From Paenibacillus turicensis (GTDB lineage Bacteria > Bacillota > Bacilli > Paenibacillales > Paenibacillaceae): a stretch of DNA of 64,000 nucleotides. Made by a program: the position numbers and the translations under genes. How positions within the stretch are numbered: the stretch's first letter is position 1; each line of letters starts with the position of its first letter. The stretch is taken from the NCBI RefSeq assembly GCF_017873435.1, contig NZ_JAGGKG010000008.1:1-64000 (forward strand), written 5' to 3'. Below are positions 25,992 to 34,747 of this stretch, piece by piece. The notes under the pieces are model-generated. The model saw only the letters and a list, made by a program, of their open reading frames with translations. It searched no databases and was not told the origin of the DNA.

Positions 25992-28334
25992 TTAGTTACT
26001 TTCAAGTGAAAGAATAAGTGCCCTTAATAGCTCGTCATAATTAATATCCTTTTCAAAGAAAGTAAATGCGACAGTATAATATACATCGTCTTGGTTCCAC
26101 GTATAGTATGTCGGAATCTGCAATGTTTTTCTGCCATTATCTCCTGTATATTCTCCTCGTGTTTTAAGATAAGATTGTTCTTCTTCGGTATATACTAAAA
26201 TATTTAATCCGTTTAATGTGATTCCCTTCTTGTAGGAAAGTTTATTAGTATTAAGTAAAGGTTTTTTACTTTGGAGAAGTGTAATGTCATCGTTCAGATC
26301 ATATTCCTTTGTTTTAGCAAATGATTTAATGCGGTAGCTACTCTCTAGTGCATCTTCAGTTCGGCTGTAGGTAAGATTTGTATTGGTATCATGCTTTCTA
26401 AGCAAAAGTGTATTAAGTATTTCAAACCCAGTATCTTGAATGACTACTGGCAATTTTGGCTTAAAGCCAAGAATGTTTTGTACTGTAGTTAAATCATCCT
26501 TAGTATAAATCGGAAATGAGTTACCTTCTCCACTATAATTGACATGCTGTACTTGCAGCGGCTCTACAAAAGAAGCAACAATTTGAGCTAGGTCAGCTCT
26601 AGATATTACTCCATCAAGATTGGTTTTGGCTGTGTTAGACTTAGTATTTTTAAAATTAATGACATAAGTTATACCTTGATCTTCCCATACGAAGCTATGT
26701 CCAAGGATAGCTTTTGTATTATTTTTTTGTCCCTCAGGTGGTGCTTCTGTATATAAAGTACCTGTAATATTATCTATTGTAAGGGAGGCTTGTCCAGACT
26801 CTGTAACTGAATGATTAGAAACACCCCATAGCATATTTTGATCAATTAATGACTGTACCTCAAGGCCAGCTATAACCTCAAAGGAGCGATATTGTTCTTG
26901 TTTCTTATTATTAGAGTAAAATATCGTTACTGCGGCAGTTTGATCTGCCCGTTCTGGATGCACAAATGATTTAGTAGACCAGATATTATCAAGCATATAA
27001 CCATTAGGAATAAAATCTGGAACTTTAAAATCGAACTCCTTAAATTGAAGTGCTCGATCTAATGAATGAAACCATTTAAATGATTCAGCGTTTCTTGCAT
27101 ATGGCATAGATGATGATGAACTGCTCAGTAATATATTTTTTTCTAGCGCTGCTGATGTATTCGTTGCTTGAGGTTCATTTCCTGATGCATTATTATTTTG
27201 TGAACTTGGTGAATTAGTTAGTAGTACGGCACCCAATACAAATAGCAATAAAATAGCTAAAGCTGTCATTTTATATGAGCCTTTTTTAAAGTTAGCCACC
27301 ATGATAATCCTCCGTTTCGTATCCGATTTCCGATTATAAAATGAAGATAAATGAACCTGTGGTACAGAGCTTGACTTAAATAAACGGGTCATCATAAGTA
27401 ATGTTAATCCATATTCCGACACTTCTTGGCCATCTAAATGGGATAGCACTCCTGTATCGCAAGCGATTTCTTGATCTAGTCGCATTTTATGAACCGCCCA
27501 CCACACGATAGGATTAAACCAATGAATACATAATGAGATTGTCCATAATAAGTTGATCCATAAATCTTTACGCTTAAAATGCATGAGTTCATGTTTTACG
27601 ATATGGTCTAGTTGATGGTTAGTGGCGATGGCTATAATATCTTCTGGTAAATAGATGCTAGGTTTGAATACCCCATATAAACAAGGGCTTCGCACATAAC
27701 TAGTCTCATAGATTGTAATGTTTGAGTGAATTCCAAGCTGTTGTTTGGATTGAACTAAAATATCATTTAGCCGTGTATCACCAGACCTACGTGTTTTTAT
27801 TATGAGGTGTCTAAAACGCCAATTACTTATGCAGTAATAAGCACTCAGAAGTATGACCCCACTCAACCAGATGAGGGAAAATAACGATAGTGCATGTAAT
27901 GGCTGATTTGATTCTGAGTTTGAATTGTTCGCAGTAGGCATTCTAGTTATAGACTCAAACTGAGATGGGGACTTTTGAAGCCTGTTTGTTAGCTGGGCGC
28001 CATCTTTTTGTGTTTGGGGAAGGGAGGTCACGGTAACCTCTCCCTCCTTTTTTATGTCTTCTAATGGCTTAACCGTAGTTGCTTCATATGTCTGCTGCCA
28101 ATTTATATTGTTAGGTGCGGTTTGAGGTAATAAATTGAACATACTGAGCATACTTTGAGGTGCAATTGGTACTATCAGCTTGACTAGCAACAAAAACCAC
28201 ATAGCATAAATAGCCACAGGGCTTAAATAACGATGCAAAACTTTACGAAGTATAAGGATGACAATCAATATGATGATGGAGACATAGGAATGAGTAAGTA
28301 CAGTAGCAAAAGCTGATTCAAGAAAACTCATCAT
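25992..28334 (-). CDS. BlaR1/MecR1-type M56 membrane metallopeptidase
   Basis: About 780 residues. Four membrane helices (about 15-35, 40-60, 150-170 and about 345-365) enclose the M56 protease with zinc motif HELMH (about residue 240) and the later Glu in the DQEIACD segment. The extracytoplasmic C-terminal part (about 380-780) is not the penicillin-binding sensor of BlaR1; two DUF4367-like repeats are seen instead, starting near FDFKVPDFIPNGYMLDN and near FKPKLPVVIQDTGFEIL. It probably senses an envelope signal and cleaves the BlaI-like repressor. It overlaps the BlaI gene by ATGA. No beta-lactamase or other target lies in this operon. Confidence 0.88.
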   Translation of the reverse strand: MMSFLESAFATVLTHSYVSIIILIVILILRKVLHRYLSPVAIYAMWFLLLVKLIVPIAPQSMLSMFNLLPQTAPNNINWQQTYEATTVKPLEDIKKEGEVTVTSLPQTQKDGAQLTNRLQKSPSQFESITRMPTANNSNSESNQPLHALSLFSLIWLSGVILLSAYYCISNWRFRHLIIKTRRSGDTRLNDILVQSKQQLGIHSNITIYETSYVRSPCLYGVFKPSIYLPEDIIAIATNHQLDHIVKHELMHFKRKDLWINLLWTISLCIHWFNPIVWWAVHKMRLDQEIACDTGVLSHLDGQEVSEYGLTLLMMTRLFKSSSVPQVHLSSFYNRKSDTKRRIIMVANFKKGSYKMTALAILLLFVLGAVLLTNSPSSQNNNASGNEPQATNTSAALEKNILLSSSSSSMPYARNAESFKWFHSLDRALQFKEFDFKVPDFIPNGYMLDNIWSTKSFVHPERADQTAAVTIFYSNNKKQEQYRSFEVIAGLEVQSLIDQNMLWGVSNHSVTESGQASLTIDNITGTLYTEAPPEGQKNNTKAILGHSFVWEDQGITYVINFKNTKSNTAKTNLDGVISRADLAQIVASFVEPLQVQHVNYSGEGNSFPIYTKDDLTTVQNILGFKPKLPVVIQDTGFEILNTLLLRKHDTNTNLTYSRTEDALESSYRIKSFAKTKEYDLNDDITLLQSKKPLLNTNKLSYKKGITLNGLNILVYTEEEQSYLKTRGEYTGDNGRKTLQIPTYYTWNQDDVYYTVAFTFFEKDINYDELLRALILSLESN

Positions 28335-28732
28335 TTCCGTTTACGCTCCAATAATTGTTGAAGCTCATCAATGTCTTGATCTGACAACGTTTCCTCTTCA
28401 ATAAACTTCGCACACAACATACCTGCCGCGCCGTTATACACTCGGTTAAGAAAGGATTTATTTTCTGAGTTTAAATACTCATCATAGGAAACTAATGGAC
28501 TATACAAATAAGTGCGCCCCTTTTTTTCAAACTGGATGGCTTGTTTTTTATGTAGTCGATTCAAAAATGTTTTAATTGTCTGATCTGACCACTCCATCTG
28601 AGCTGTTAGCTTCGTAATAATTTCATTAGCTGCTAAAGGAGAGTTCTCCCATAGTAGCTTCATAACTTCACTTTCCGCTTCAGTAATATGTGGAATGTCC
28701 TTATTATCCCTATTGTTACTCATGTCACTCAT
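28331..28732 (-). CDS. BlaI/MecI/CopY-family repressor
   Basis: About 133 residues. Winged-helix N-domain HITEAESEVMKLLWEN, with recognition helix around EWSDQTIKTFLNRLHKKQA, and C-terminal dimer helices ending in QQLLERKRK, as in BlaI. It should bind TACA-N-TGTA type operators, and two such palindromes lie just upstream (28756-28802). ATG 28732 is preferred to GTG 28741 because GAGGTG is correctly spaced for it. First gene of the operon with the BlaR1-like protease. The regulon probably includes this operon itself. Confidence 0.9.
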   Translation of the reverse strand: MSDMSNNRDNKDIPHITEAESEVMKLLWENSPLAANEIITKLTAQMEWSDQTIKTFLNRLHKKQAIQFEKKGRTYLYSPLVSYDEYLNSENKSFLNRVYNGAAGMLCAKFIEEETLSDQDIDELQQLLERKRK

Positions 28733-28755
28733 CGTAGTCACCTCTTCAACATTTT

Positions 28756-28802
28756 GTTTACATGTGTAAACGATATAATAGTTAAAGATTACACTTGTAA
28801 AC
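28756..28802 (-). promoter_or_regulatory. Two BlaI-type operators around the operon promoter
   Basis: Palindrome GTTTACATGTGTAAAC (28756-28771) and GATTACACTTGTAAAC (28787-28802) both contain the TTACA...TGTAA core of BlaI/MecI operators. Read on the minus strand, TTTACA in the second palindrome and TTATAT about 17 bp later could be -35 and -10, so repressor binding would block polymerase and autoregulate the operon. Confidence 0.75.
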
Positions 28803-28845
28803 GTAGAGTTGTCAATGGTAACTTTGTACAGAATTACTACATACT

Positions 28846-28892
28846 AAAAAGCTCGGCTACTAAAAAGCGCATCGCTTTCTAGCAGCCAAGCT
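28846..28892 (-). terminator. Rho-independent terminator preceding the bla-like operon
   Basis: AGCTTGGCTGCTAGAAAGCG pairs with CGCTTTTTAGTAGCCGAGCT (read on the minus strand), with loop ATG and a TTTTT tail at 28846-28850. It points left. It would also act on any read-through from 28927 onwards only in the opposite sense: the stop of that gene is at 28927, so it is the terminator of the stalk-domain gene. Confidence 0.85.
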
Positions 28893-28926
28893 ACAAGTTA
28901 ATTTGCCAAGGAAGAGGCAGTTCAAA

Positions 28927-29622
28927 TTATTTCAACTTCGCTACATGTACAGCAACCTGTTCAATTTGTGCTTTGCTTAACGTGTGGTCAGGAGAGCTGA
29001 TCGTTACTGTTCGATCATCTAACTGGTAGCTCAGCATTGGAGTATCCGAAGGCGTATACCATTTTGCTTTCACACCATTTGCGAGCGTGACTTCTTTGGC
29101 ATCGTAGCCATTAGAATAATCGCGTGGTGATACATTGACAATCATATGCTTGAAAATGTGGTTAACCCCATCACCTGTAGCCGCCGTCTTTACATAGCTA
29201 TCGTTTTGAGTCATTTGCTCAGGCGCATAAGGCGTTTCAAATGATTCAAACTGGGCATAAGCCGCTTTGATTTCTTTAATTTGTGCTGCGCTGTAATTCA
29301 CCTTGGTTAAAGCGTGTACTTCGCTGTTTCCTTTTTTGCCAGTCCCAATAACTACAGTATGACGAGCGGAATCAAAGGATACGTCAGCGCCAATCATTTG
29401 GGAGACTGCACGTAGAGGGACGTAAGTAGTGTTTTGATACGTAATAGGAGCTAATTGCTTGCCATTGCCATCTGTTACATTACGTGCTTCTCCGTCTACT
29501 TGAAATGCAATTTCATGATTTAGGTAAGCACTGATTTTTTCTAATTTCGTTCCTGCATAAACGCCAGCCGCGCCAGTTAAAGTCATACCTACGATAAGGG
29601 TAGCTAATAATGTTTTTTTCAT
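28927..29622 (-). CDS. Secreted protein with copper-amine-oxidase N-terminal (stalk) domain
   Basis: About 231 residues. Signal peptide (about 1-23, cut near VYA-G). The stalk domain lies at about 40-95: GKQLAPITYQNTTYVPLRAV and GADVSFDSARHTVVIG. Paenibacillus carries many such domains in secreted proteins; they bind cell-wall or form scaffolds, and are not oxidases by themselves. The C-terminal half (about 105-231) is not recognised. ATG 29622 follows AAGGAGA. It is likely a single gene, ending at the strong terminator at 28846-28892. Confidence 0.82.
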   Translation of the reverse strand: MKKTLLATLIVGMTLTGAAGVYAGTKLEKISAYLNHEIAFQVDGEARNVTDGNGKQLAPITYQNTTYVPLRAVSQMIGADVSFDSARHTVVIGTGKKGNSEVHALTKVNYSAAQIKEIKAAYAQFESFETPYAPEQMTQNDSYVKTAATGDGVNHIFKHMIVNVSPRDYSNGYDAKEVTLANGVKAKWYTPSDTPMLSYQLDDRTVTISSPDHTLSKAQIEQVAVHVAKLK

Positions 29623-29686
29623 GATGATAATCTCCTTTTTTAAAAATTGACTTGTAGTTTTGGTTTATCTTGCTAATTTATCGTCC

Positions 29687-30856
29687 TTATTTAAAATCAA
29701 CTATTTGTGTAACTGTCAGGCTATTTGGATCGTCTGCTGTAATTCCAAGCTTTGTTCCGTCAGGACTCCAGCTGAGTGGATAGGTTGGATAATAAGAGAG
29801 TCCAAGTGGTGATACTTTTCCAGTATTTGAGTCAAAAATATAAACCCCGTTCATTCCACTTTTGTTTTCACTATAAGCTGCGAACGCTAGCTTACTTGAA
29901 TCAGGCGACCATGAGAAATACGATAATAAGTCACCTTTGCCTAAAAATAAGCCCTGTGCATTTCCTTTTGTGTCGTATAATATCAGGTCCGATTGTGCTT
30001 TACCCCTTTCAGTTATACTCGCCGCGATCTGCTTGGCATTTGGTGATAGACTGAACTCATATACTTTGGGTGCAAGCACGGTTGGTTTTGGTACTGTAGG
30101 GGAGAATCGCTTTAACCGTTGTTCTTTATCCTTGTAATAAATAAAGCCTCCACCTACTGCAAATTCATTAAAGCTTTCTACCTCGTTATCCTCTAGCTTC
30201 ACTTTTTGCTTCGTTCCATCAGTTGAGATTTTCCAGATGTCACCCTTATTTTCCATAGCGCCTGTGGCAAGGATGTAGGTATTTTCGTTTAGCCACCCAC
30301 CCATTTCTAAATAATTGCTTACCGAAATGGGGGTGATTTCACCTGTAGCGAGATTTTTGATTGCATTAGCTGCGGTGTATTTATCCCTCCAAGTCTGAAT
30401 GAAGCTATATTTTCCGTCTGGTGATTCGCTTGCCTTCGCAACTGTTCCCTCCGTTTGGTTTTGTAGTCCCTCTGAGGCTGGAATAGGTTCACGTTCCCCT
30501 GTTTTCAAATCCACCTTAAACCAGTTATAACTGTACGTTGCCTCCTTGGTTGGGGTCGCTTTACTTTTTAACGTGGTGACCATAATTTGCACCTCATCCA
30601 TAGATAGCCATTTCTCTATGTTTGCGCCATCTAAACGATGAATACGATTCACTGCAATTTCCTGCTTTGCCTTAGTGGGTTGATCGTCGGTTACAATGGT
30701 CAGCTCGCGTTTTTCTGTGTTTCGCTTTCCCGTTGAGTCTTTGCCAGCGTGTATGTTACAGCCAGTTAAGCCAGTGAGTACGGAAACGCACAGTAATGCT
30801 ACTAGAAATCTGTTTTTCCTACGATAAAGGCTTAAGCTAAAGTTACTTTGCTTCAT
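29687..30856 (-). CDS. Propeller-type lipoprotein (TolB/WD40-like)
   Basis: About 389 residues. A basic N-terminus and hydrophobic stretch end in the lipobox LTGC (about residue 30). Repeats such as SPDGKYSFIQTW, SPNAKQIAAS, SPDSSKLAFAAYS and SPDGTKLGITADD mark beta-propeller blades like TolB/PD40. The mature protein should be anchored outside the membrane. The start is ATG 30856, because AAGGAGACC precedes it and the signal peptide starts there; the frame is open to 30982. It follows the two-component genes by about 214 bp and may be their target. Role unknown. Confidence 0.82.
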   Translation of the reverse strand: MKQSNFSLSLYRRKNRFLVALLCVSVLTGLTGCNIHAGKDSTGKRNTEKRELTIVTDDQPTKAKQEIAVNRIHRLDGANIEKWLSMDEVQIMVTTLKSKATPTKEATYSYNWFKVDLKTGEREPIPASEGLQNQTEGTVAKASESPDGKYSFIQTWRDKYTAANAIKNLATGEITPISVSNYLEMGGWLNENTYILATGAMENKGDIWKISTDGTKQKVKLEDNEVESFNEFAVGGGFIYYKDKEQRLKRFSPTVPKPTVLAPKVYEFSLSPNAKQIAASITERGKAQSDLILYDTKGNAQGLFLGKGDLLSYFSWSPDSSKLAFAAYSENKSGMNGVYIFDSNTGKVSPLGLSYYPTYPLSWSPDGTKLGITADDPNSLTVTQIVDFK

Positions 30857-31070
30857 TTTCAGGGTCTCCTTCGTTCTAACCGTGTTTAGCTCCCCTATGG
30901 CTCTTAGTATAGAAAGACAATGTTGCATGAGAATATCCAGCTTGTATCTAACTTGTAAACAATCATCTAAAATTATATTCAAAAAAAATCAGGATTTAAC
31001 AGCGGTTGAAGCCACTCCCTAACACGAAGCGGCTTACCTCCTCTGTAATACCTAATTTTAATTTTGAGCC

Positions 31071-32561
31071 TCAACCACTTGTATACAATGGAAGCTCTAA
31101 TCTAAATAACGAACCCTCAGGGGTGGTGTGCTCCAAGGTCACTTTACCGCCTTGCTTTTGTGCAAGGTTACTCGCAATCGCTAATCCAAGCCCTGTGCCT
31201 CCCGTTGCTCTGGCGCGGTCCTTACTTACTGTAAAAAAGGGATCAAAAATCCGCTTTACAGCGTCTGGGGGGATACCTATGCCTGTATCCTTGACCTCCA
31301 CTGCCATATAGGTTGTGCCATCGGTGTGTTGCGCTCTATAGTTGCGTAGGTGTACATGCCCACCCTCTTGATTATATTTGATCGCATTATCTAATAAATT
31401 AAGCATAATATGGCGCACATTATCGGCATCTGCCCACACTTCTCCAGCATCAAAGGAAGAAGTTAGTCTAATATTACGTTGTTCTGCTTTGGCTTGCAGT
31501 CTTGCTACCGTTTCCTCTAAAAGTGGCACAATTGAGATCACTTCTACCTTTGTTTGTAGCTCATAAATATCCATAGCAGAGAGTTGGAGCGCCTTTTCCA
31601 CAAGTGCAAATAATCGTTGTGCCTCTACATGAATACGTCCACTGGCATCCTCTAATAATGCAGGGTCATCACGGTACATCGTTAACAGGTCAGCGTATGC
31701 CATAATTGAGGTTAAAGGTGTTTTCAGCTCATGACTAATATTACCGATAAATTGCTTTTGCTGTTGCTCTAGCTCCGTCAATTGCCCAATCGCTTCCATT
31801 AGCTTTTGTCTTTCCTCATGTAATTCACTGACATTACTTGCGATACTGCCGCTCATATTAAATATGCCTTGCGCCAGCTCACCTAACTCGTCTTGTCGTT
31901 GTACGGATGGAGAAGCTAAATAATTCCCCTTCCCGATCTGTACCGTATCTTGATTTAACTGCTTGATGACATTAATTTGACGCCATAAATAAATATAGCC
32001 TATTAGAAAGCCGATCACTAACACACCTGCACCTGCAAAAATAAACAGATCATAAATTCGGTTATAAAATGCATTTTGCTCTGCTAAGGAGGCATGAAAT
32101 TGGACAGTGCCAAGCCGTTCCTCTGTATAATACAAGGGAGCAAGATACAATAGCTGATCTCCCTCCGTAATATAAGCAGCATGGCCTTGAGCCGTGGCTT
32201 CCAGCGCATCCGCTATATTCGCTTGAGGTTGGAAGGGCAAAGAGGTGCCCACAAACTGACCATTTACGTCATAGATCGTAACTGCCAGCCCACTTTGTCC
32301 CCCTAAGTCCACCGCCAGCCGTTGACCACTTTGCTCCATAAACTGAGCTGGTGTAGCTTGATCCTGACTTAGATACTCTTCACGCACCTTCAGATTGGCA
32401 GCAGCCGCTTGTCTGGAAAACGACTGCTCCAATCTCGTCTTCTGATCGTCCTTAATCCCATTAAGCACTAGTACACTTAAACAAGTTACGATAAAGACAA
32501 GTAATAGGGCGAGTAAGAGGGAAAGCTTAGCTTTAAGTCCTAATTTGAATGTGGTACGCAT
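31071..32561 (-). CDS. Sensor histidine kinase
   Basis: About 496 residues. Membrane helix (about 12-32), extracellular sensor (about 33-165), second helix (about 172-192), HAMP, HisKA ([19 protein letters not shown], phospho-acceptor His) and HATPase with LLDNAIKYNQ, KDTGIGIPPDA and GGTGLGLAIASNLA. Its ATG shares one base with the regulator's stop (TAATG), so translation is coupled. It phosphorylates the partner regulator upstream. Stimulus not evident; the nearby propeller lipoprotein could be part of it. Confidence 0.93.
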   Translation of the reverse strand: MRTTFKLGLKAKLSLLLALLLVFIVTCLSVLVLNGIKDDQKTRLEQSFSRQAAAANLKVREEYLSQDQATPAQFMEQSGQRLAVDLGGQSGLAVTIYDVNGQFVGTSLPFQPQANIADALEATAQGHAAYITEGDQLLYLAPLYYTEERLGTVQFHASLAEQNAFYNRIYDLFIFAGAGVLVIGFLIGYIYLWRQINVIKQLNQDTVQIGKGNYLASPSVQRQDELGELAQGIFNMSGSIASNVSELHEERQKLMEAIGQLTELEQQQKQFIGNISHELKTPLTSIMAYADLLTMYRDDPALLEDASGRIHVEAQRLFALVEKALQLSAMDIYELQTKVEVISIVPLLEETVARLQAKAEQRNIRLTSSFDAGEVWADADNVRHIMLNLLDNAIKYNQEGGHVHLRNYRAQHTDGTTYMAVEVKDTGIGIPPDAVKRIFDPFFTVSKDRARATGGTGLGLAIASNLAQKQGGKVTLEHTTPEGSLFRLELPLYTSG

Positions 32562-33259
32562 TAGCTTTTCTCCGTGCTTTTATAGCCAATTCCGTATACG
32601 GTTGCGATTAGTCCATGAAAGTCACCAAGTTTTTTACGTAAACGCTGAATATGAATATCTACGGTTCTTGTCCCACCATCAAAATCTATGCTCCATACTT
32701 GCTCTAATAGCATTTCACGCGAAAATACACGTTCAGGATTACGCATCAACAAGACAAGGAGATCAAATTCCTTTGGCGTTAAATCCAAGGACTTACCCTC
32801 CAAAGAAATCGTTCGACTATATAATTGTGCGGTAAGTGCAGAGAGCTCAATGACATCTTGATCTTTGGGTACTTCTTGGACACGAATCTGCCCACCACGG
32901 CGCACCAATGCCTTCACCCTAGCTAATAGCTCACGCATATCAAAAGGTTTGGTCATATAATCGTCTGCACCTAGCTCTAAACCAAGCACTTTATCAACAA
33001 TATCATCCTTCACGGTGAGCAAAATGATACCTGGACGGTTTTTGCCCTCCAGTCTACGACAAACTTCATAGCCATTTAAATGGGGCATCATCACATCAAG
33101 CACCATTACCTCTGGCTGGAAAAGGGCAACCTTTTTTAAAGCTTCCTCTCCATCTGCCGCGGTATCTACCTCATAACCTTCCCTACGTAGGGCGTAAGCA
33201 ATGGCGGTAGATATGCTACTTTCATCGTCTACAACAAGTATTTTGCTCATTTTGCTCAT
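32561..33259 (-). CDS. OmpR/PhoB-type response regulator
   Basis: About 232 residues, complete. Receiver domain: VVDDESS, phospho-acceptor Asp in MVLDVMMPH, Thr in LLTVKDD and Lys in TKPFD; winged helix with LTPKEFDLLVLLMRNP and recognition helix TRTVDIHIQRLRKKLG; ends YGIGYKSTEKS. First gene of the pair with the kinase. Start ATG 33259 lies 10 nt after GAGG. Target genes unknown. Confidence 0.95.
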   Translation of the reverse strand: MSKMSKILVVDDESSISTAIAYALRREGYEVDTAADGEEALKKVALFQPEVMVLDVMMPHLNGYEVCRRLEGKNRPGIILLTVKDDIVDKVLGLELGADDYMTKPFDMRELLARVKALVRRGGQIRVQEVPKDQDVIELSALTAQLYSRTISLEGKSLDLTPKEFDLLVLLMRNPERVFSREMLLEQVWSIDFDGGTRTVDIHIQRLRKKLGDFHGLIATVYGIGYKSTEKS

Positions 33260-33309
33260 CGTGGGATCGCCTCATTTATAGGGATAATTAATGATAGGGA
33301 TTTGTCGAT

Positions 33310-33708
33310 TTAGACCTTCGCCGCCCATACTTCGATTTCAATTTTAATTTCAGGCAAACCAAGCTCAGTAATGTACCCTACCGTCATCGCAGGATAGTCA
33401 TTTCCAAATAGCTTCTCCCACTCAGCATAAAGATAATCCCAATCTATTTTTTGTGTTGCCCATATGTTTACTTTAATAATGTTGGTTGCATCAAGTGCTT
33501 CGGAATGTAAAACGGTTTGAATATTTTGAAATGTATAATAAATTTGATCGTTCATTTGTTCGGGGAAACGGCCCTCTGGGTCTACGCCAATCTGTCCAGA
33601 AGTTACGAATAGCTCCGCATTTCTGGGGATTTTTGTAATATGGCTATAGTTTCCGACAGGAGCACTCATATTTGATGGGTTTTTTCTTGTAATTTGGGGT
33701 TTATTCAT
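33310..33708 (-). CDS. RidA/YjgF-family protein
   Basis: About 132 residues, a full RidA domain. AELFVTSGQIGVDPEGRFP, NIQTVLHSEALDATNIIKVN and the C-terminal EIKIEIEVWAAKV are typical. The Arg that binds substrate carboxylate in true RidA (in the C-terminal R-x-x-x-E segment) is not clear here, so it may be a non-RidA subfamily that does not hydrolyse enamines. It is downstream of the micro-ORF at 33786-33851 on the same strand. Confidence 0.88.
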   Translation of the reverse strand: MNKPQITRKNPSNMSAPVGNYSHITKIPRNAELFVTSGQIGVDPEGRFPEQMNDQIYYTFQNIQTVLHSEALDATNIIKVNIWATQKIDWDYLYAEWEKLFGNDYPAMTVGYITELGLPEIKIEIEVWAAKV

Positions 33709-33785
33709 TTTAAATTCCTCGCTTTTATCGTCTTTTTATAATCAAAAACTAGATTTTGGGCAGACTCCACCCTATAGTTTTGATT

Positions 33786-33851
33786 TTAGAAAAAAACCGC
33801 AGTAGAGTACCCATAACCACAACCAATACAAGCTAGAACCTTCTTTTTCAT
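33786..33851 (-). CDS. Candidate 21-residue Gly/Tyr/Cys micro-protein
   Basis: Read on the minus strand, AAAGGAG is followed 10 nt later by ATG (33851-33849) and 21 codons: MKKKVLACIGCGYGYSTAVF plus a final F, then TAA. It has a basic start, a Cys-x2-Cys-Gly-Tyr-Gly-Tyr centre and a hydrophobic end. I do not recognise it. It could be a peptide precursor, a small membrane peptide, or a leader for RidA (33708). It lies between RidA and the divergent VanR-type gene. The strong ribosome site is the main support; it is too short for statistical proof. Confidence 0.4.
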   Translation of the reverse strand: MKKKVLACIGCGYGYSTAVFF

Positions 33852-33936
33852 AGTTACTGTACTCCTTTCTGCATTTTATGCGAAGATAATAATAAAGATT
33901 GTAGACGAAATTGATGCTAGAGTCAAAATCCTTGAA

Positions 33937-33951
33937 ACTTAAGCTTTAAGT
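33937..33951. promoter_or_regulatory. Small palindrome upstream of the VanR-like gene
   Basis: ACTTAA-GCT-TTAAGT lies about 100 bp before the VanR-type start and upstream of the divergent micro-ORF. It might be an operator for either direction. Confidence 0.3.
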
Positions 33952-34048
33952 GGTTTGATTTATCCGAACTAATGATAAAATATTTAACATAAGTGTGGAT
34001 GGAGATAGATATTGTTATTGAAAATTCGGTTGTTGAGGTGAAAACAAA

Positions 34049-34747
34049 GTGAAGCCAATCACGATTCTAATTGCAGATGATGAAGTAGAAATCGCTAACC
34101 TTGTTGCGTATCATTTGGAAAAGGAAGGGTACCAGACGGTCCAAGCGCATGATGGTAAAGCTGCGTTACAGGTTATTCAATCCCAAGCTATTGATTTAGC
34201 TGTATTAGATATTATGATGCCTGAACTAGATGGATATGAGGTAACAAGACAAATTCGCGATAAGAAATACGTATTGCCAATCATTTTTTTAAGTGCAAAA
34301 ACATCCGACTTAGATAAAATTACAGGGCTCGTAATGGGGGCAGATGATTATATGATTAAGCCCTTTAATCCTATGGAATTAGTAGCTCGTGTAAATTCTC
34401 AGCTCAGACGTGCAGCGATGTTCAGTCAAGATACCAAGGAAAGTAAGGCAACGATCGAGATCAGTGGGCTCATGATTTTTCATGATCAACATAGAGTTAC
34501 ATTGTATGGCGAGGAGATAGAACTCACTCCAAAGGAGTTTGATATTCTCTCCTTATTGGCGGGTCATCCAAAGCAAATTTTTAGCGTCGAAAGTATTTTT
34601 CAGCATGTTTGGGGCGAGGCGTATTTTGAGAGCAACAATACAGTGATGGTGCATATTCGTACTTTACGTAAAAAGCTAGGGGAGGACATCCATCAAGCTA
34701 AGCTCATTAAGACGGTATGGGGTGTGGGGTACACCTTCAATGGATAA
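34049..34747 (+). CDS. vanR: VanR-type response regulator
   Basis: About 232 residues. Receiver: IADDEVE, phospho-acceptor Asp in AVLDIMMPE, FLSAK and IKPFNP, the latter typical of the VanR group; winged helix LTPKEFDILSLLAGHP and NTVMVHIRTLRKKLGED. GTG 34049 follows GAGGTG. The first gene of a vanR-vanS-vanY-like set. Without van ligase genes, its regulon is probably cell-wall remodelling by the VanY homologue. Confidence 0.85.
   Translation: MKPITILIADDEVEIANLVAYHLEKEGYQTVQAHDGKAALQVIQSQAIDLAVLDIMMPELDGYEVTRQIRDKKYVLPIIFLSAKTSDLDKITGLVMGADDYMIKPFNPMELVARVNSQLRRAAMFSQDTKESKATIEISGLMIFHDQHRVTLYGEEIELTPKEFDILSLLAGHPKQIFSVESIFQHVWGEAYFESNNTVMVHIRTLRKKLGEDIHQAKLIKTVWGVGYTFNG

Noticed and set aside
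31006..31070. Possible terminator after the sensor kinase gene
   Set aside because: There is a T-run on the minus strand near 30980, but no convincing stem before it.
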